Below are positions 8,765-17,448 of a stretch of DNA of 64,000 nucleotides, piece after piece; position 1 is the stretch's first letter, and each line of letters begins with the position of its first letter. A program made the position numbers and the translations under genes. The stretch is from CAYWBU01 sp942491525 (GTDB taxonomy: Bacteria; Desulfobacterota; Desulfomonilia; UBA1062). A model generated the notes under the pieces. That model saw only the letters and a program-made list of their open reading frames with translations. It was not told the origin of the DNA and made no database searches. The stretch spans positions 186,001 through 250,000 of the forward strand of contig CALOBW010000044.1 of NCBI GenBank assembly GCA_942491525.1, in the 5' to 3' direction.

Positions 8765-8803
8765 AAAAGTGCCATAAAAATATGGACTTTTTATGGCACT
8801 TTT
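8765..8803. repeat. Perfect inverted repeat with 16-bp arms in the tol/dcw divergent region
   Basis: AAAAGTGCCATAAAAA (8765-8780) and its exact reverse complement (8788-8803) are separated by 7 bases. It lies in the predicted 5' leader of the kinase-tolQRAB transcript, 18 bases upstream of the kinase start. The outer decamer AAAGTGCCAT closely matches AAAGTGTCAT at 8912-8921 beside the dcw promoter. It may be a protein operator, an RNA hairpin, or both. Confidence 0.9.
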
Positions 8804-8819
8804 TGACACCGAATATCAT

Positions 8820-8847
8820 TCTATATAAATACTTGTTTTTACAGCAA
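8820..8847 (-). promoter_or_regulatory. Possible promoter for the histidine kinase-tolQRAB operon
   Basis: On the minus strand TTGCTG (8842-8847) stands 16 bases from TATAGA (8820-8825). Transcription would start near 8812 and place the inverted repeat in the leader. Confidence 0.45.
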
Positions 8848-8877
8848 GTAAAAATCGGCAGGCCGCCAAACTTTAGG

Positions 8878-8910
8878 TTGACTCACCCCATTGCTTCGCT
8901 TATATATAAT
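8878..8910 (+). promoter_or_regulatory. Promoter of the dcw cluster (PmraZ)
   Basis: TTGACT (8878-8883) is followed after 17 bases by TATATA (8901-8906), overlapping an alternative TATAAT (8905-8910). This is the best vegetative-type promoter in the intergenic region, about 45-50 bases before the mraZ start. Confidence 0.75.
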
Positions 8911-8911
8911 A

Positions 8912-8931
8912 AAAGTGTCATTTTGTGCCAC
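8912..8931 (+). promoter_or_regulatory. Candidate MraZ operator boxes
   Basis: Two contiguous decamers, AAAGTGTCAT and TTTGTGCCAC, begin directly after the -10 element. The 10-bp period with a central GTG resembles known MraZ operators (AAAGTG-type boxes in mollicutes, TGGGN-type boxes in enterobacteria). Further GG(T)G-containing decamers continue towards the start codon. Autoregulation by MraZ is an inference. Confidence 0.5.
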
Positions 8932-8955
8932 TAAAAGGGTTGATGGTGACAAAGG

Positions 8956-9399
8956 GTGTTTAACGGGCATTACACAAATACAATTAACGCAAAGGGGAGA
9001 GTGAGTATCCCATCCAAGTTCAGGGATACTCTCGATGAGGCCGAGGGCGGCCGCATCATCATCAGCAAAACCCTCCGCGAGAGCTGCCTCACGGCATACA
9101 CACTCGAGGACTGGGAAGGTCTGCTGGAAAAAATCTCCCGCGTTTCCACCACCAAAGAGGCGGTCATGTACTATCGCAGACACGTGATCGGTTCCGCGGA
9201 AGAGTGCCAGATTGACGCCCAGGGCAGAATACTTGTCCCAGCACACCTCCGCGAACATGCCGGTCTCGAGAAAAAGTGCCAGCTAGTAGGCATAGGCACC
9301 CGCTTCGAAATTTGGAACGAAGAGGCCTACGAGGCATATCAGGAGCGCATGGAAAACAAGGAGGAGTTGCTGGAAGTTCTTGATGAAATAGGATTGTAG
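8956..9399 (+). CDS. mraZ: Transcriptional regulator MraZ
   Basis: A 147-residue DNA-binding protein of the AbrB-like fold that usually represses its own dcw promoter. It begins MFNGHYTNTINAKGRVSIPSKFR, the first of two AbrB-like motifs. The second is CQIDAQGRILVPAHLREHAGL at about residues 76-98. The start codon is GTG; an in-frame stop just upstream excludes a longer form, and GGTGA six bases before it can serve as ribosome site. It is the first gene of the dcw cluster, 5 bases before rsmH. Confidence 0.96.
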   Translation: MFNGHYTNTINAKGRVSIPSKFRDTLDEAEGGRIIISKTLRESCLTAYTLEDWEGLLEKISRVSTTKEAVMYYRRHVIGSAEECQIDAQGRILVPAHLREHAGLEKKCQLVGIGTRFEIWNEEAYEAYQERMENKEELLEVLDEIGL

Positions 9400-9404
9400 A
9401 GTCT

Positions 9405-10322
9405 ATGCAACACATAACGGTGCTCCTTGAGGAGGTCATCAACATGATTGAGCCTAAAGACGGCGGAAGATATTTCGACGGAACCTTAGGTGGTGGAGGT
9501 CATGCTGAACTGATCCTTAATCGCTGCGCACCCACGGGCCGCCTGGCCGGCACCGACCTGGACCCGGCCGTCATCGAAAATCTTGAGCAGCGCTTCGAAA
9601 CTTACGGCGAGCGCTTCGCCCCCTTCAACAACAGCTTCATGGAGATCGACAAGGTCTGCCTGATGATGGACTGGGACGAGCTCGACGGCATAATTCTGGA
9701 CCTGGGACTGTCCTCCATGGCCATCGACACCCCCGAGCGGGGTTTTTCTTTTAGCAAAGAGGGCCCACTCGACATGCGTTTCTCCAGCAAAGCGGAGCTC
9801 TCGGCCGCCGAGGTGGTCAACGACTACTCCGAGCAGGAGCTGAGCCGCATCATCAAAGCTTACGGCGAGGAGCGCTTCGCCCGCAAGATCGCCCGCACCA
9901 TTGTTGAGAGCCGTCCGCTAAGCACCACCACCCAGCTGGCCGAGGTTGTGTCAAATGCCATCCCGCGCCGCTTCTGGCCCGAAAGAATCCACCCGGCCAC
10001 CCGCACCTTCCAGGCCATCCGCATGGAGGTCAACAATGAGCTGGGCGCCCTGGAGGAGTTCCTGCCCAAGGCCGCCAGCCTGCTCAAGGTCGGCGGCACC
10101 ATAGCCATCATCTCCTTCCACTCCCTGGAGGACCGCATCGTCAAGCAGTTCTTCAACCCCAAAGAGAACATCGAGCTGCGCAACATGCCCATTGCGCCGG
10201 CTTCCGACAAACCCCAATTCAAGATCATCACCCGCAAACCGCTGCTGCCGACCGACGACGAGCTGGCAGCCAACCCGCGCTCCAGAAGCGCCAAGCTGCG
10301 CGTAGCCCGGAGGGTCGCATGA
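9405..10322 (+). CDS. rsmH: 16S rRNA (cytosine-1402-N4)-methyltransferase RsmH
   Basis: A 305-residue SAM-dependent methyltransferase acting on the ribosomal decoding site. The N-terminus MQHITVLLEEVINMI and the SAM loop FDGTLGGGGHAELIL are diagnostic. Later motifs include LDLGLSSMAID, ERGFSF, GPLDMRF, the helical insert region with FARKIARTIVESRP, and IISFHSLEDRIVKQFF. The second-gene position in dcw is conserved across bacteria. It overlaps the start of ftsL by 4 bases (ATGA). Confidence 0.97.
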   Translation: MQHITVLLEEVINMIEPKDGGRYFDGTLGGGGHAELILNRCAPTGRLAGTDLDPAVIENLEQRFETYGERFAPFNNSFMEIDKVCLMMDWDELDGIILDLGLSSMAIDTPERGFSFSKEGPLDMRFSSKAELSAAEVVNDYSEQELSRIIKAYGEERFARKIARTIVESRPLSTTTQLAEVVSNAIPRRFWPERIHPATRTFQAIRMEVNNELGALEEFLPKAASLLKVGGTIAIISFHSLEDRIVKQFFNPKENIELRNMPIAPASDKPQFKIITRKPLLPTDDELAANPRSRSAKLRVARRVA

Positions 10323-10597
10323 AGCGCAGCTCATTCATCGGCTCAGTGCTTATCATCATTATGCTGGCATCCTGGGGCATGTTCCACGTCTGGACCCGCA
10401 CCACCGCCATCGAACTGGGCTACCAGATCTCAAAGGAGAAGTCGGTCAACGACCGCCTCTCCAGCGACAACTGCGCCCTGACCCTCGAGATTTCGACCCT
10501 TAAAAGCTCAAAAAGACTGGAACTCCTGGCCAAGAAGGAACTCAACCTCAAGGTTCCCGGCCCGGAGCAGGTAAAGTATATATGGAAAAACGACTAA
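10319..10597 (+). CDS. ftsL: Cell division protein FtsL
   Basis: A 92-residue bitopic membrane protein. A transmembrane helix (about residues 7-22, IGSVLIIIMLASWGMF) is followed by a periplasmic leucine-zipper-like coiled coil (LGYQISKEKSVNDRLSSDN) and a C-terminal AKKELNLKVPGPEQ. Sequence is poorly conserved in this family; identity rests on size, topology and the position between rsmH and ftsI. It overlaps both neighbours (4 and 16 bases). Confidence 0.88.
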   Translation: MKRSSFIGSVLIIIMLASWGMFHVWTRTTAIELGYQISKEKSVNDRLSSDNCALTLEISTLKSSKRLELLAKKELNLKVPGPEQVKYIWKND

Positions 10598-12288
10598 GCG
10601 CCGTGGCCACCATCTTCATGCTCCTGCTGGGCCTCATGGCCCTCAGGGCCATCGACCTGCAGCTGCTGCGGGCCGACAAGATCATTGCGCAGGCCCAGCG
10701 CCGCTTCAGCCACACGGTCAGCCTCACCCCGCACCGCGGCAAGATCCAGGACCGCGACGGGCAGCCCCTGGCCGTCAGCCTGGAGGTTAAATCCATCGCG
10801 GTCAACGCCGGCAAGATCGAAAACAAGGAGCGCGTCGCCGGCCAGCTGGCCAAGACCCTCGACATTGACCGCGCCCGCCTCCTGAAGCGTCTCAAGAGCG
10901 ACAAGCACTTCGTCTGGATCAAGCGCCACGCCACCCCGGACGAGGTGGCCGCCGTCAAGGCCCTCGGCATCAAGGAGATCGGCTTCTACAACGAGACCAA
11001 GCGCTTCTATCCCGAGAGCGAATCCATGGCCAACCTGATCGGCATCGTGGGCATCGACGGCAACGGCCTCGAAGGCCTGGAGCTGATGTACGACCATGTC
11101 CTGACCGGCAAACAGCGCCAGGCCGTGGTACAGCGCGACGGCCACGGCCGCACCATCTATGCCCGCGGCCTGGTTGAAGATGCACCGCGCGACGGCCACG
11201 CCCTGACCCTGAGCATCGACCGCCGCATCCAGTATGCAGCCTTCGATGAGCTCAAGAATACCATCCGCGACAACAACGCCCGCTCGGGCTTTGTCATCAT
11301 CACCAACCCCAACACCGGCGAGATCTACGCCATGGCGTCCTACCCCAGCTTCAACCCCAACCTGGGCTCCTACAAGGACATGTCCGGCCACCGCAACCGC
11401 GCCGTGGTCGACGTCTTCGAGCCCGGCTCCATCATGAAACCGCTCTGGATCAGCTGGGGCATCTCCAACGGCATCTTCCGCCCCTCACAGATCGTCTTCT
11501 GCGAGAACGGCAAGTACACCTTCAGCCGGGTCACGATCAATGACGCCGACCACAAATACGGCTGGCTGCCGATCCGCGACGTAATCAAGTTCAGCAGCAA
11601 CATCGGCATGGTCAAACTGATGGAACCCATCAAACCGAGCCAGATGTACAGCGCCCTGCAGGACTTCAACCTGAGCCAGCCGACCGGCATCAGCTACCCC
11701 GGCGAGGCCAAGGGTTTGATCCGCTCACCCGAGCGCTGGACCAGCGTCGACAAGGCGGCCATCAGCTTCGGACAGGGCTTTGCGGTCAGCGGAATCCAGG
11801 TCATAACCGCCTTCAACGCCATGGTCAACGGCGGCCAGATCATCAAGCCGCTGCTGGTCAGCAGCATCAAGGATGAAGGCGGCCAGAGCAGCGAAACCTT
11901 CCGCCCCACCATCGTGCGCAAGGTCATCACCAATGACGCCTCCCAGGAGATCCTCAACATCATGAAGTCGGTGGTTCTCAAGGGCGGCACCGGCGCAACC
12001 GCCTACATGGAGAACTACCAGGTCTTCGGCAAGACCGGTACGGCCCAGAAGACCGACCCCCTGACCGGCACCTACTCCAAGAACGCCTACATCTCATCGT
12101 TCATCGGCGGCATCACCGATGCGACCGGCCGGCCGGCCGCCACCATGCTCATCGTAATCGACGAGCCGCATCCCAACTACTACGCCAGCATCGTGACCTG
12201 CCCTGCATTCAAGCGCATCGCCACCAAGCTCGTAAATATCATGGATATCAGACCGGTTATCACGGTTGCCAAGGGAGACGCATCATGA
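10582..12288 (+). CDS. ftsI: Septal peptidoglycan transpeptidase FtsI (PBP3)
   Basis: A 568-residue class B penicillin-binding protein that cross-links septal peptidoglycan. It has an N-terminal membrane anchor (about residues 8-26), a pedestal domain with HRGKIQDRDGQPLAVS, and a transpeptidase domain. Active-site motifs are SIMK (Ser283), SSN (338-340) and KTG (484-486). No PASTA repeats follow, so it is FtsI rather than a SpoVD/PBP2X-like form. The stop overlaps the murE start by 4 bases. Confidence 0.96.
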   Translation: MEKRLSAVATIFMLLLGLMALRAIDLQLLRADKIIAQAQRRFSHTVSLTPHRGKIQDRDGQPLAVSLEVKSIAVNAGKIENKERVAGQLAKTLDIDRARLLKRLKSDKHFVWIKRHATPDEVAAVKALGIKEIGFYNETKRFYPESESMANLIGIVGIDGNGLEGLELMYDHVLTGKQRQAVVQRDGHGRTIYARGLVEDAPRDGHALTLSIDRRIQYAAFDELKNTIRDNNARSGFVIITNPNTGEIYAMASYPSFNPNLGSYKDMSGHRNRAVVDVFEPGSIMKPLWISWGISNGIFRPSQIVFCENGKYTFSRVTINDADHKYGWLPIRDVIKFSSNIGMVKLMEPIKPSQMYSALQDFNLSQPTGISYPGEAKGLIRSPERWTSVDKAAISFGQGFAVSGIQVITAFNAMVNGGQIIKPLLVSSIKDEGGQSSETFRPTIVRKVITNDASQEILNIMKSVVLKGGTGATAYMENYQVFGKTGTAQKTDPLTGTYSKNAYISSFIGGITDATGRPAATMLIVIDEPHPNYYASIVTCPAFKRIATKLVNIMDIRPVITVAKGDAS

Positions 12289-13721
12289 AGGCTTCAGAAC
12301 TGACCTCAATGATTAAAAACGCCGAACTCATCGGCCCAGACTGTTCATTCAAGAAGATCTGCGCCGACTCCCGTCTCGTTGGGCCCGGCGACGCCTTCAT
12401 CGCCCTGCCCGGCAGCACCTGCGACGGCAAGCAGTTCATCGGCGCCGCCATCGAGGCCGGCGCATCACTCATCATCGGCAACGCCAGCGAAGCCGCCGGC
12501 ACAACCCTGATCAAGGTTGAGAATCCCCAGGCCGCCCTCAATGAGCTGCTGCCAAAGCTCTATCCGGGCGCAGCCGAGGTTTTCCTGATCGGCATCACCG
12601 GCACCAACGGCAAGACCAGCACCACCTACCTGTTGGAGAGCATCCTCGAGGCCGCCGGCATCAAGTGCGGCGTCATCGGCACCATCAACACCCGCTTCGG
12701 CGGCCGCATCACAGAGGCCAGCCTGACCACCCCGGGCAGCATCGAGCTCTTTGAGATCCTGGACGAGATGCACGCCGAGGGCGTGACCCACTGCATCATG
12801 GAGGTCAGCTCGCATGCCCTGGATCAGGGCCGCCCGGCCGGGCTCAAATATTCACTGGCCATCTTCACCAACCTGAGCCAGGACCACCTGGACTACCACG
12901 CAGACATGCAGCGCTACTTCATGGCTAAGCAGAAACTTTTTACCGACTACCTGGCTGGTCCGGCCATCATCAACACCGATGACGAGTATGGCCAGAAGCT
13001 GATCGATCTGGTCGCTGAGCCGGTCAGCTACGGCAGCGAGATGGACTGCGACGTCCAGGTCACCACCCGCCAGTCCGACGGCAGCGGCATCCGCCTGCGC
13101 GTCGAGACGGTTGAGTGCCTGATGGATATCGAAAGCGACCTGCAGGGCGCCTTCCACATCTACAACATCCTGGCCGCAGTCGCCGCCGCCATGAGCCTCG
13201 ATATCGACAGCGGCCAGATCCGCGAAGGCATCCGCAACCTGAGCAGCATTCCCGGCCGCATGCAGCAGGTCGCCAACAAGCAGGGCCTCAACATCCTGAT
13301 CGACTTCGCCCACACCCCGGACGCCCTTCAAAAGGCACTGGAGAACGCGCGCGAGCTGGCAACAGGCCGCCTCCTGACCGTCTTCGGCTGCGGCGGCGAC
13401 CGCGACAAGACCAAGCGCCCCATCATGGGCAGAATCGCCAGCGAACTGGCCGACATAACCATCATCACCTCCGATAATCCCAGAACCGAAGCACCAATGG
13501 CCATCATCGACGAGATCAAAAGCGGCATCACCGACACAAGCGGCGTGACCGTCATGGAAGACAGGGCCGCTGCGATCCGCCACGCCATCAGCATCATGAA
13601 CAGAGCTGACTGCCTGGTGATCGCCGGCAAGGGGCATGAGAACTACCAGATCATCGGCCAGACCAGGATGCACTTCGACGATGCCGAATGCGTCCAGGCC
13701 AGCCTGAAGGAGGTCAGATGA
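12285..13721 (+). CDS. murE: UDP-MurNAc-L-Ala-D-Glu:meso-DAP ligase MurE
   Basis: A 478-residue cytoplasmic Mur ligase adding the third residue of the stem peptide. The N-terminal domain binds the UDP sugar (CADSRLVGPGDAFIALPG). The central ATPase has GITGTNGKTSTTYLLE, and the C-terminal domain has VFGCGGDRDKTKRPIMG. SDNPR at about residue 403 is the motif associated with meso-diaminopimelate selection, which indicates DAP-type peptidoglycan. It overlaps murF by 4 bases. Confidence 0.96.
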   Translation: MKASELTSMIKNAELIGPDCSFKKICADSRLVGPGDAFIALPGSTCDGKQFIGAAIEAGASLIIGNASEAAGTTLIKVENPQAALNELLPKLYPGAAEVFLIGITGTNGKTSTTYLLESILEAAGIKCGVIGTINTRFGGRITEASLTTPGSIELFEILDEMHAEGVTHCIMEVSSHALDQGRPAGLKYSLAIFTNLSQDHLDYHADMQRYFMAKQKLFTDYLAGPAIINTDDEYGQKLIDLVAEPVSYGSEMDCDVQVTTRQSDGSGIRLRVETVECLMDIESDLQGAFHIYNILAAVAAAMSLDIDSGQIREGIRNLSSIPGRMQQVANKQGLNILIDFAHTPDALQKALENARELATGRLLTVFGCGGDRDKTKRPIMGRIASELADITIITSDNPRTEAPMAIIDEIKSGITDTSGVTVMEDRAAAIRHAISIMNRADCLVIAGKGHENYQIIGQTRMHFDDAECVQASLKEVR

Positions 13722-15082
13722 GATTTACAATTCAGCAGATTGTTGAGATCACCAATGCCAAACTAATCTCCGGCGATGCCACAACCGTCATCTCCGGCAT
13801 CTCGACCGACTCAAGGCAGATCAGCGCCGACGAGCTCTTCGTGGCCCTCAGGGGCGACCGCTACGACGGTCACAAGTTCGTGGCCAGCTCCCTCGACCGC
13901 GGCGCCGCCGGCGCCATGGTCATGAAGGAGACCATCGAGCATCCGGCCGCCATCATGATGGTCAAGGACACACTGAGCGCCCTGGGTGATATCGCGGCCC
14001 ATGTCCGCAGGAGCTACAATCCGCAGCTGATCGGCATCACCGGCTCCAACGGCAAGACCACGGTCAAGGAGCTCTGCGCCTCGATCCTGAGCCAGGCCGG
14101 CGCCTGCCACAAGACCCAGAAGAACTACAACAACCTGATCGGCGTCCCCATGACCCTGCTGGGCCTCAATGAGGACCACGCCTACGGCGTCATCGAGATG
14201 GGCACCAACCAGCCCGGCGAGATCGCCCGCCTGGCGGCCATCGCCACCCCGGACGTCGCGATCCTGACCAACATCAACCACGCCCACCTGGACGGCCTGG
14301 GCAGCCTGGACGGCATCCTCAGCGAAAAGGAGGCCATCTTCCGCTTCACCGGCAAAGTTGCGGTCTACAACCCGCATCAGCAGTACATGCAGCGGGTAGT
14401 GATCCCCGAAAACCTCAGGCGCGTTACCTTCTCCGATCAGCCTGACACCGACATCAGTCTGATCGAAGTTACCAGCCAGGATCTCAACGGCAGCAGCATG
14501 CGCATCGATATTGCCGGACATGAGATCACCACCACAACCTGCCTGCCGGGCAGGCACAACATCATGAACGTGCTGGCCGCCTGCGCCGCCACTCACGCCC
14601 TAGGCATCAGCCCCGAGCTGATCGCCAAAGGCATCGAGCTGGCCACCGCCCCCAACATGCGCTCCGAAATCATCGTCTCGGACCACATGACCATCATCAA
14701 TGACAGCTACAACGCCAGCCCGGCCTCCATGCAGGCGGCGCTGGATCTGCTCAAATCGGCCCCGCACTCCACCAAGATCGCCATCCTGGGCGACATGCTG
14801 GAGCTGGGCGGCGACTCGGACGAACTGCACGCCGAACTGGGCCGTAGCGTGGCGGCCGCCGGCATCAAGCGTCTGGTGGTGACCGGCGCCTCTGCCAAGA
14901 TTGTGGCCGACGCCGCCATCCAAGGCGGCATGGACGCCGAGGCGATTACCGAGATCGGCGACGTGGAGGAGATCAGACCTCTGCTGCGCGAACTAACCAG
15001 CCAGGATGCCTGCATTCTGGTGAAGGCCTCCCGGGCCCTGAAACTGGACCGGGTTGTAGGACTACTAAGGGCGGTTGCATAA
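13718..15082 (+). CDS. murF: UDP-MurNAc-tripeptide:D-Ala-D-Ala ligase MurF
   Basis: A 454-residue Mur ligase that adds the D-Ala-D-Ala dipeptide. It has STDSRQISADELFVALRGDRYDGHKF, the P-loop GITGSNGKTTVKEL, and a C-terminal ILGDMLELGGDSDELH. The ATG at 13718 has an AAGGAGG site 6-7 bases upstream and overlaps the murE stop; an earlier in-frame ATG at 13688 lies inside murE and is less likely. The Ddl ligase that makes its substrate is absent from this cluster. Confidence 0.95.
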   Translation: MRFTIQQIVEITNAKLISGDATTVISGISTDSRQISADELFVALRGDRYDGHKFVASSLDRGAAGAMVMKETIEHPAAIMMVKDTLSALGDIAAHVRRSYNPQLIGITGSNGKTTVKELCASILSQAGACHKTQKNYNNLIGVPMTLLGLNEDHAYGVIEMGTNQPGEIARLAAIATPDVAILTNINHAHLDGLGSLDGILSEKEAIFRFTGKVAVYNPHQQYMQRVVIPENLRRVTFSDQPDTDISLIEVTSQDLNGSSMRIDIAGHEITTTTCLPGRHNIMNVLAACAATHALGISPELIAKGIELATAPNMRSEIIVSDHMTIINDSYNASPASMQAALDLLKSAPHSTKIAILGDMLELGGDSDELHAELGRSVAAAGIKRLVVTGASAKIVADAAIQGGMDAEAITEIGDVEEIRPLLRELTSQDACILVKASRALKLDRVVGLLRAVA

Positions 15083-16162
15083 ATGCTATATCACCTGTTT
15101 TACCAGCTGCGGCTTGATTACTCGATTTTCAATGTATTCAAGTACATTACCTTCCGCAGCATCTATGCCACCATCACCGCCCTGCTGATCTGCCTGGTGC
15201 TGGGGCCCTGGTTCATCCGCAAACTCAGGCAGCTGAGCCTGGGCGAACGCATCAACGAGCTCACCCCCGAAGGCCACCAGCAGAAGAGCGGCACCCCCAC
15301 CATGGGCGGCGTGCTGATCATCCTCTCGATTCTGGTGGCGGGCCTCTGCTGGATCGACCTGACCAACGTCTATGCCTGGCTGACAATCTTCATCATGGTA
15401 ACCTTTGGTCTGCTGGGATTCGTCGACGACTATCTCAAGACCGTCAAGGGCAAGATGAAGGGTATCTCGCCCAAGCTGCGGCTGCTGGTTGAGTTTGCGG
15501 CGGCCGCCTATGTGGGCGTCACCCTGATAAACATCCCGGGTTTCGAGACCACCGTGGCCATCCCCTTCTTCAAAAACCTGCAGCCCGACCTGGGGCTGCT
15601 CTACGTGCCCTTTGTGATGCTCGTGATCGTGGGCTGCGCCAATGCCGTCAATCTGACCGACGGCCTGGACGGCCTGGCCATCGGCCCGGCCACCATCGCG
15701 GCTTTCACCTATCTGGTGCTGGCCTATGTAGCCGGCAACCACCGCGCCGCCACCTACCTGCAGATCCCATTTATACCCGGGGTTGGCGAGCTCTGCATCC
15801 TGCTGGGCGCTGTGGTCGGAGCCGGCATGGGCTTCCTCTGGTACAACACCTATCCGGCCGAGGTCTTCATGGGCGACGTGGGCTCCCTGAGTCTGGGCGG
15901 CATCCTCGGCACGGCGGCGGTCATCACCAAAAATGAATTTCTGCTGCTGATCGTGGGCGGCGTCTTCGTCATGGAGGTCATCTCGGTCATTCTGCAGGTG
16001 AGTTTCTTCAAGGTTACGGATGGCAAGCGCATCTTCAAGATGGCGCCCATCCATCATCACTACGAGTTAAAAGGCTGGCCGGAGCCCAAGATCATTGTGC
16101 GCTTCTGGATCATCTCGATCTTTCTGGCCATGTTTGCAATTTCAACACTGAAGCTGAGGTAA
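15083..16162 (+). CDS. mraY: Phospho-MurNAc-pentapeptide translocase MraY
   Basis: A 359-residue polytopic inner-membrane enzyme that makes lipid I on undecaprenyl phosphate. Motifs include QKSGTPTMGG, the catalytic FVDDYLK, NAVNLTDGLDGLA and MGDVGSLSLGG, then PIHHHYELKGW near the C-terminus. About ten hydrophobic segments are apparent. The start codon follows the murF stop with no gap. Confidence 0.97.
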   Translation: MLYHLFYQLRLDYSIFNVFKYITFRSIYATITALLICLVLGPWFIRKLRQLSLGERINELTPEGHQQKSGTPTMGGVLIILSILVAGLCWIDLTNVYAWLTIFIMVTFGLLGFVDDYLKTVKGKMKGISPKLRLLVEFAAAAYVGVTLINIPGFETTVAIPFFKNLQPDLGLLYVPFVMLVIVGCANAVNLTDGLDGLAIGPATIAAFTYLVLAYVAGNHRAATYLQIPFIPGVGELCILLGAVVGAGMGFLWYNTYPAEVFMGDVGSLSLGGILGTAAVITKNEFLLLIVGGVFVMEVISVILQVSFFKVTDGKRIFKMAPIHHHYELKGWPEPKIIVRFWIISIFLAMFAISTLKLR

Positions 16163-16164
16163 AG

Positions 16165-17448
16165 ATGAAAATTACGGTGTGGGGAACAGGCGTGACGGGC
16201 GTTGAGACGGCCCGCGAAATGATCAGACAGGGCCACGAGGTGCGCCTTGTGGATGAAAAGCTGCCTGAAAACATGCCCGCCGACATTCCGGTCAAACTGA
16301 TCGAAGCCGATGACCTGCGCTGGGCCAATCTGGTGATCCCCAGCCCCGGCATTCCGCGTGACCACAAACTCTTCAAACATGCCAGCAACATCCTCTCCGA
16401 GATCGAGATGGCGGCCCGCCTGCTGCGCGGCAAGCTGATCGCGGTCACCGGCACCAACGGCAAAACCACCACCGTGACCCTGATTCACCGGGTCCTGCAG
16501 CACGCCGGCCTGAACGCCGGCCTGGGCGGCAACATCAACCCGCCGCTAATCAGCCTGGTCAAAGACAACCCCGACTATGTGGTGGCCGAGATCAGCTCCT
16601 TCCAGCTGGAGTGGACGCAGGAGTTCAGGCCACACATCGCGCTCTGCCTCAACATCACCCCCGACCACCTGGACCGCTACCGCAGCATGCAGGAGTATGT
16701 TGATTTCAAACTCAGACTCTTTGAAAACCAGCTGCCCGAGGACCACGCCATCATCAACCATGACGACGACTACCTCAGGGAGCTCAAACCGAACGCCAAG
16801 CTGAGCCGCTTTGCCCTGCACAGCTACATTGAGGGCATCGACTGCATCCGCGACAACCGGGTCTACTTTGACGGCCGCATTCCCGGCCCGCGCCTGCCCG
16901 ACATCAAGGTGATCGGCGAGGGCATTGCCGAAGACATGCTGGCATGCGCCATCGTCTGCCAGCGCCTGGGCGTCGAGAACCAGGTCATGGAGGAGGTCTT
17001 CGCCGAATTCAAGGTCATCAGCCACCGCTACGAGCTGGTGGGCGAGCATGATGGCGTGCGCTTCATCGATGACTCCAAGGCCACCAATGTGGGCGCCATG
17101 CAGAAGGCCATCGCCGGCACCAGCGGCAAGGTGGTCCTGATTGTGGGCGGCATCGACAAGGGCGGCAGCTTCCGCAACGCCGTCAAGATGTACCGCAACA
17201 AAATCAGCGGGGTGATCATCCTGGGCAGCCAGGCCCCCAGAATTAAAGAGGAGATTAAGAACATCGTCGAAATCGAGGAGGCCGCCTGCATGCAGGAGGC
17301 CGTCACCAAAGCTTTTGCCGGCGCCAAGCCCGGCGAAACGGTGCTGCTCAGCCCGGGCTGCGCCAGCTTTGACCTGTTCAGGAGCTACGCTCACAGAGGG
17401 GAGGTCTTTGTACAATGCGTACAAGAGATAATGAAGAGCGCGAGCTAG
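16165..17448 (+). CDS. murD: UDP-MurNAc-L-Ala:D-Glu ligase MurD
   Basis: A 427-residue Mur ligase that adds D-glutamate. The Rossmann-like N-terminus is VWGTGVTGVETAREMI, with IPSPGIP further on. The ATPase motif is AVTGTNGKTTTVTLIH, followed by SSFQLEWTQEFRPHIA and FIDDSKATNVGAMQKA, and the C-terminus has LLSPGCASFDLFRSY. It begins 2 bases after mraY and overlaps ftsW by 34 bases, one of the larger overlaps in the cluster. Confidence 0.96.
   Translation: MKITVWGTGVTGVETAREMIRQGHEVRLVDEKLPENMPADIPVKLIEADDLRWANLVIPSPGIPRDHKLFKHASNILSEIEMAARLLRGKLIAVTGTNGKTTTVTLIHRVLQHAGLNAGLGGNINPPLISLVKDNPDYVVAEISSFQLEWTQEFRPHIALCLNITPDHLDRYRSMQEYVDFKLRLFENQLPEDHAIINHDDDYLRELKPNAKLSRFALHSYIEGIDCIRDNRVYFDGRIPGPRLPDIKVIGEGIAEDMLACAIVCQRLGVENQVMEEVFAEFKVISHRYELVGEHDGVRFIDDSKATNVGAMQKAIAGTSGKVVLIVGGIDKGGSFRNAVKMYRNKISGVIILGSQAPRIKEEIKNIVEIEEAACMQEAVTKAFAGAKPGETVLLSPGCASFDLFRSYAHRGEVFVQCVQEIMKSAS

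Noticed and set aside
8782..8809. Sigma-54 promoter inside the 16-bp-arm inverted repeat
   Set aside because: GG-N10-GC spacing is met on one reading (TGGACT-TTTTA-TGGCA), but both elements deviate from consensus and it lies within a symmetric repeat; a much better vegetative promoter lies downstream.
8748..8819. N-terminal extension of the PAS kinase
   Set aside because: The added codons run across the inverted repeat and encode a Lys/Trp-rich stretch unlike kinase N-termini.
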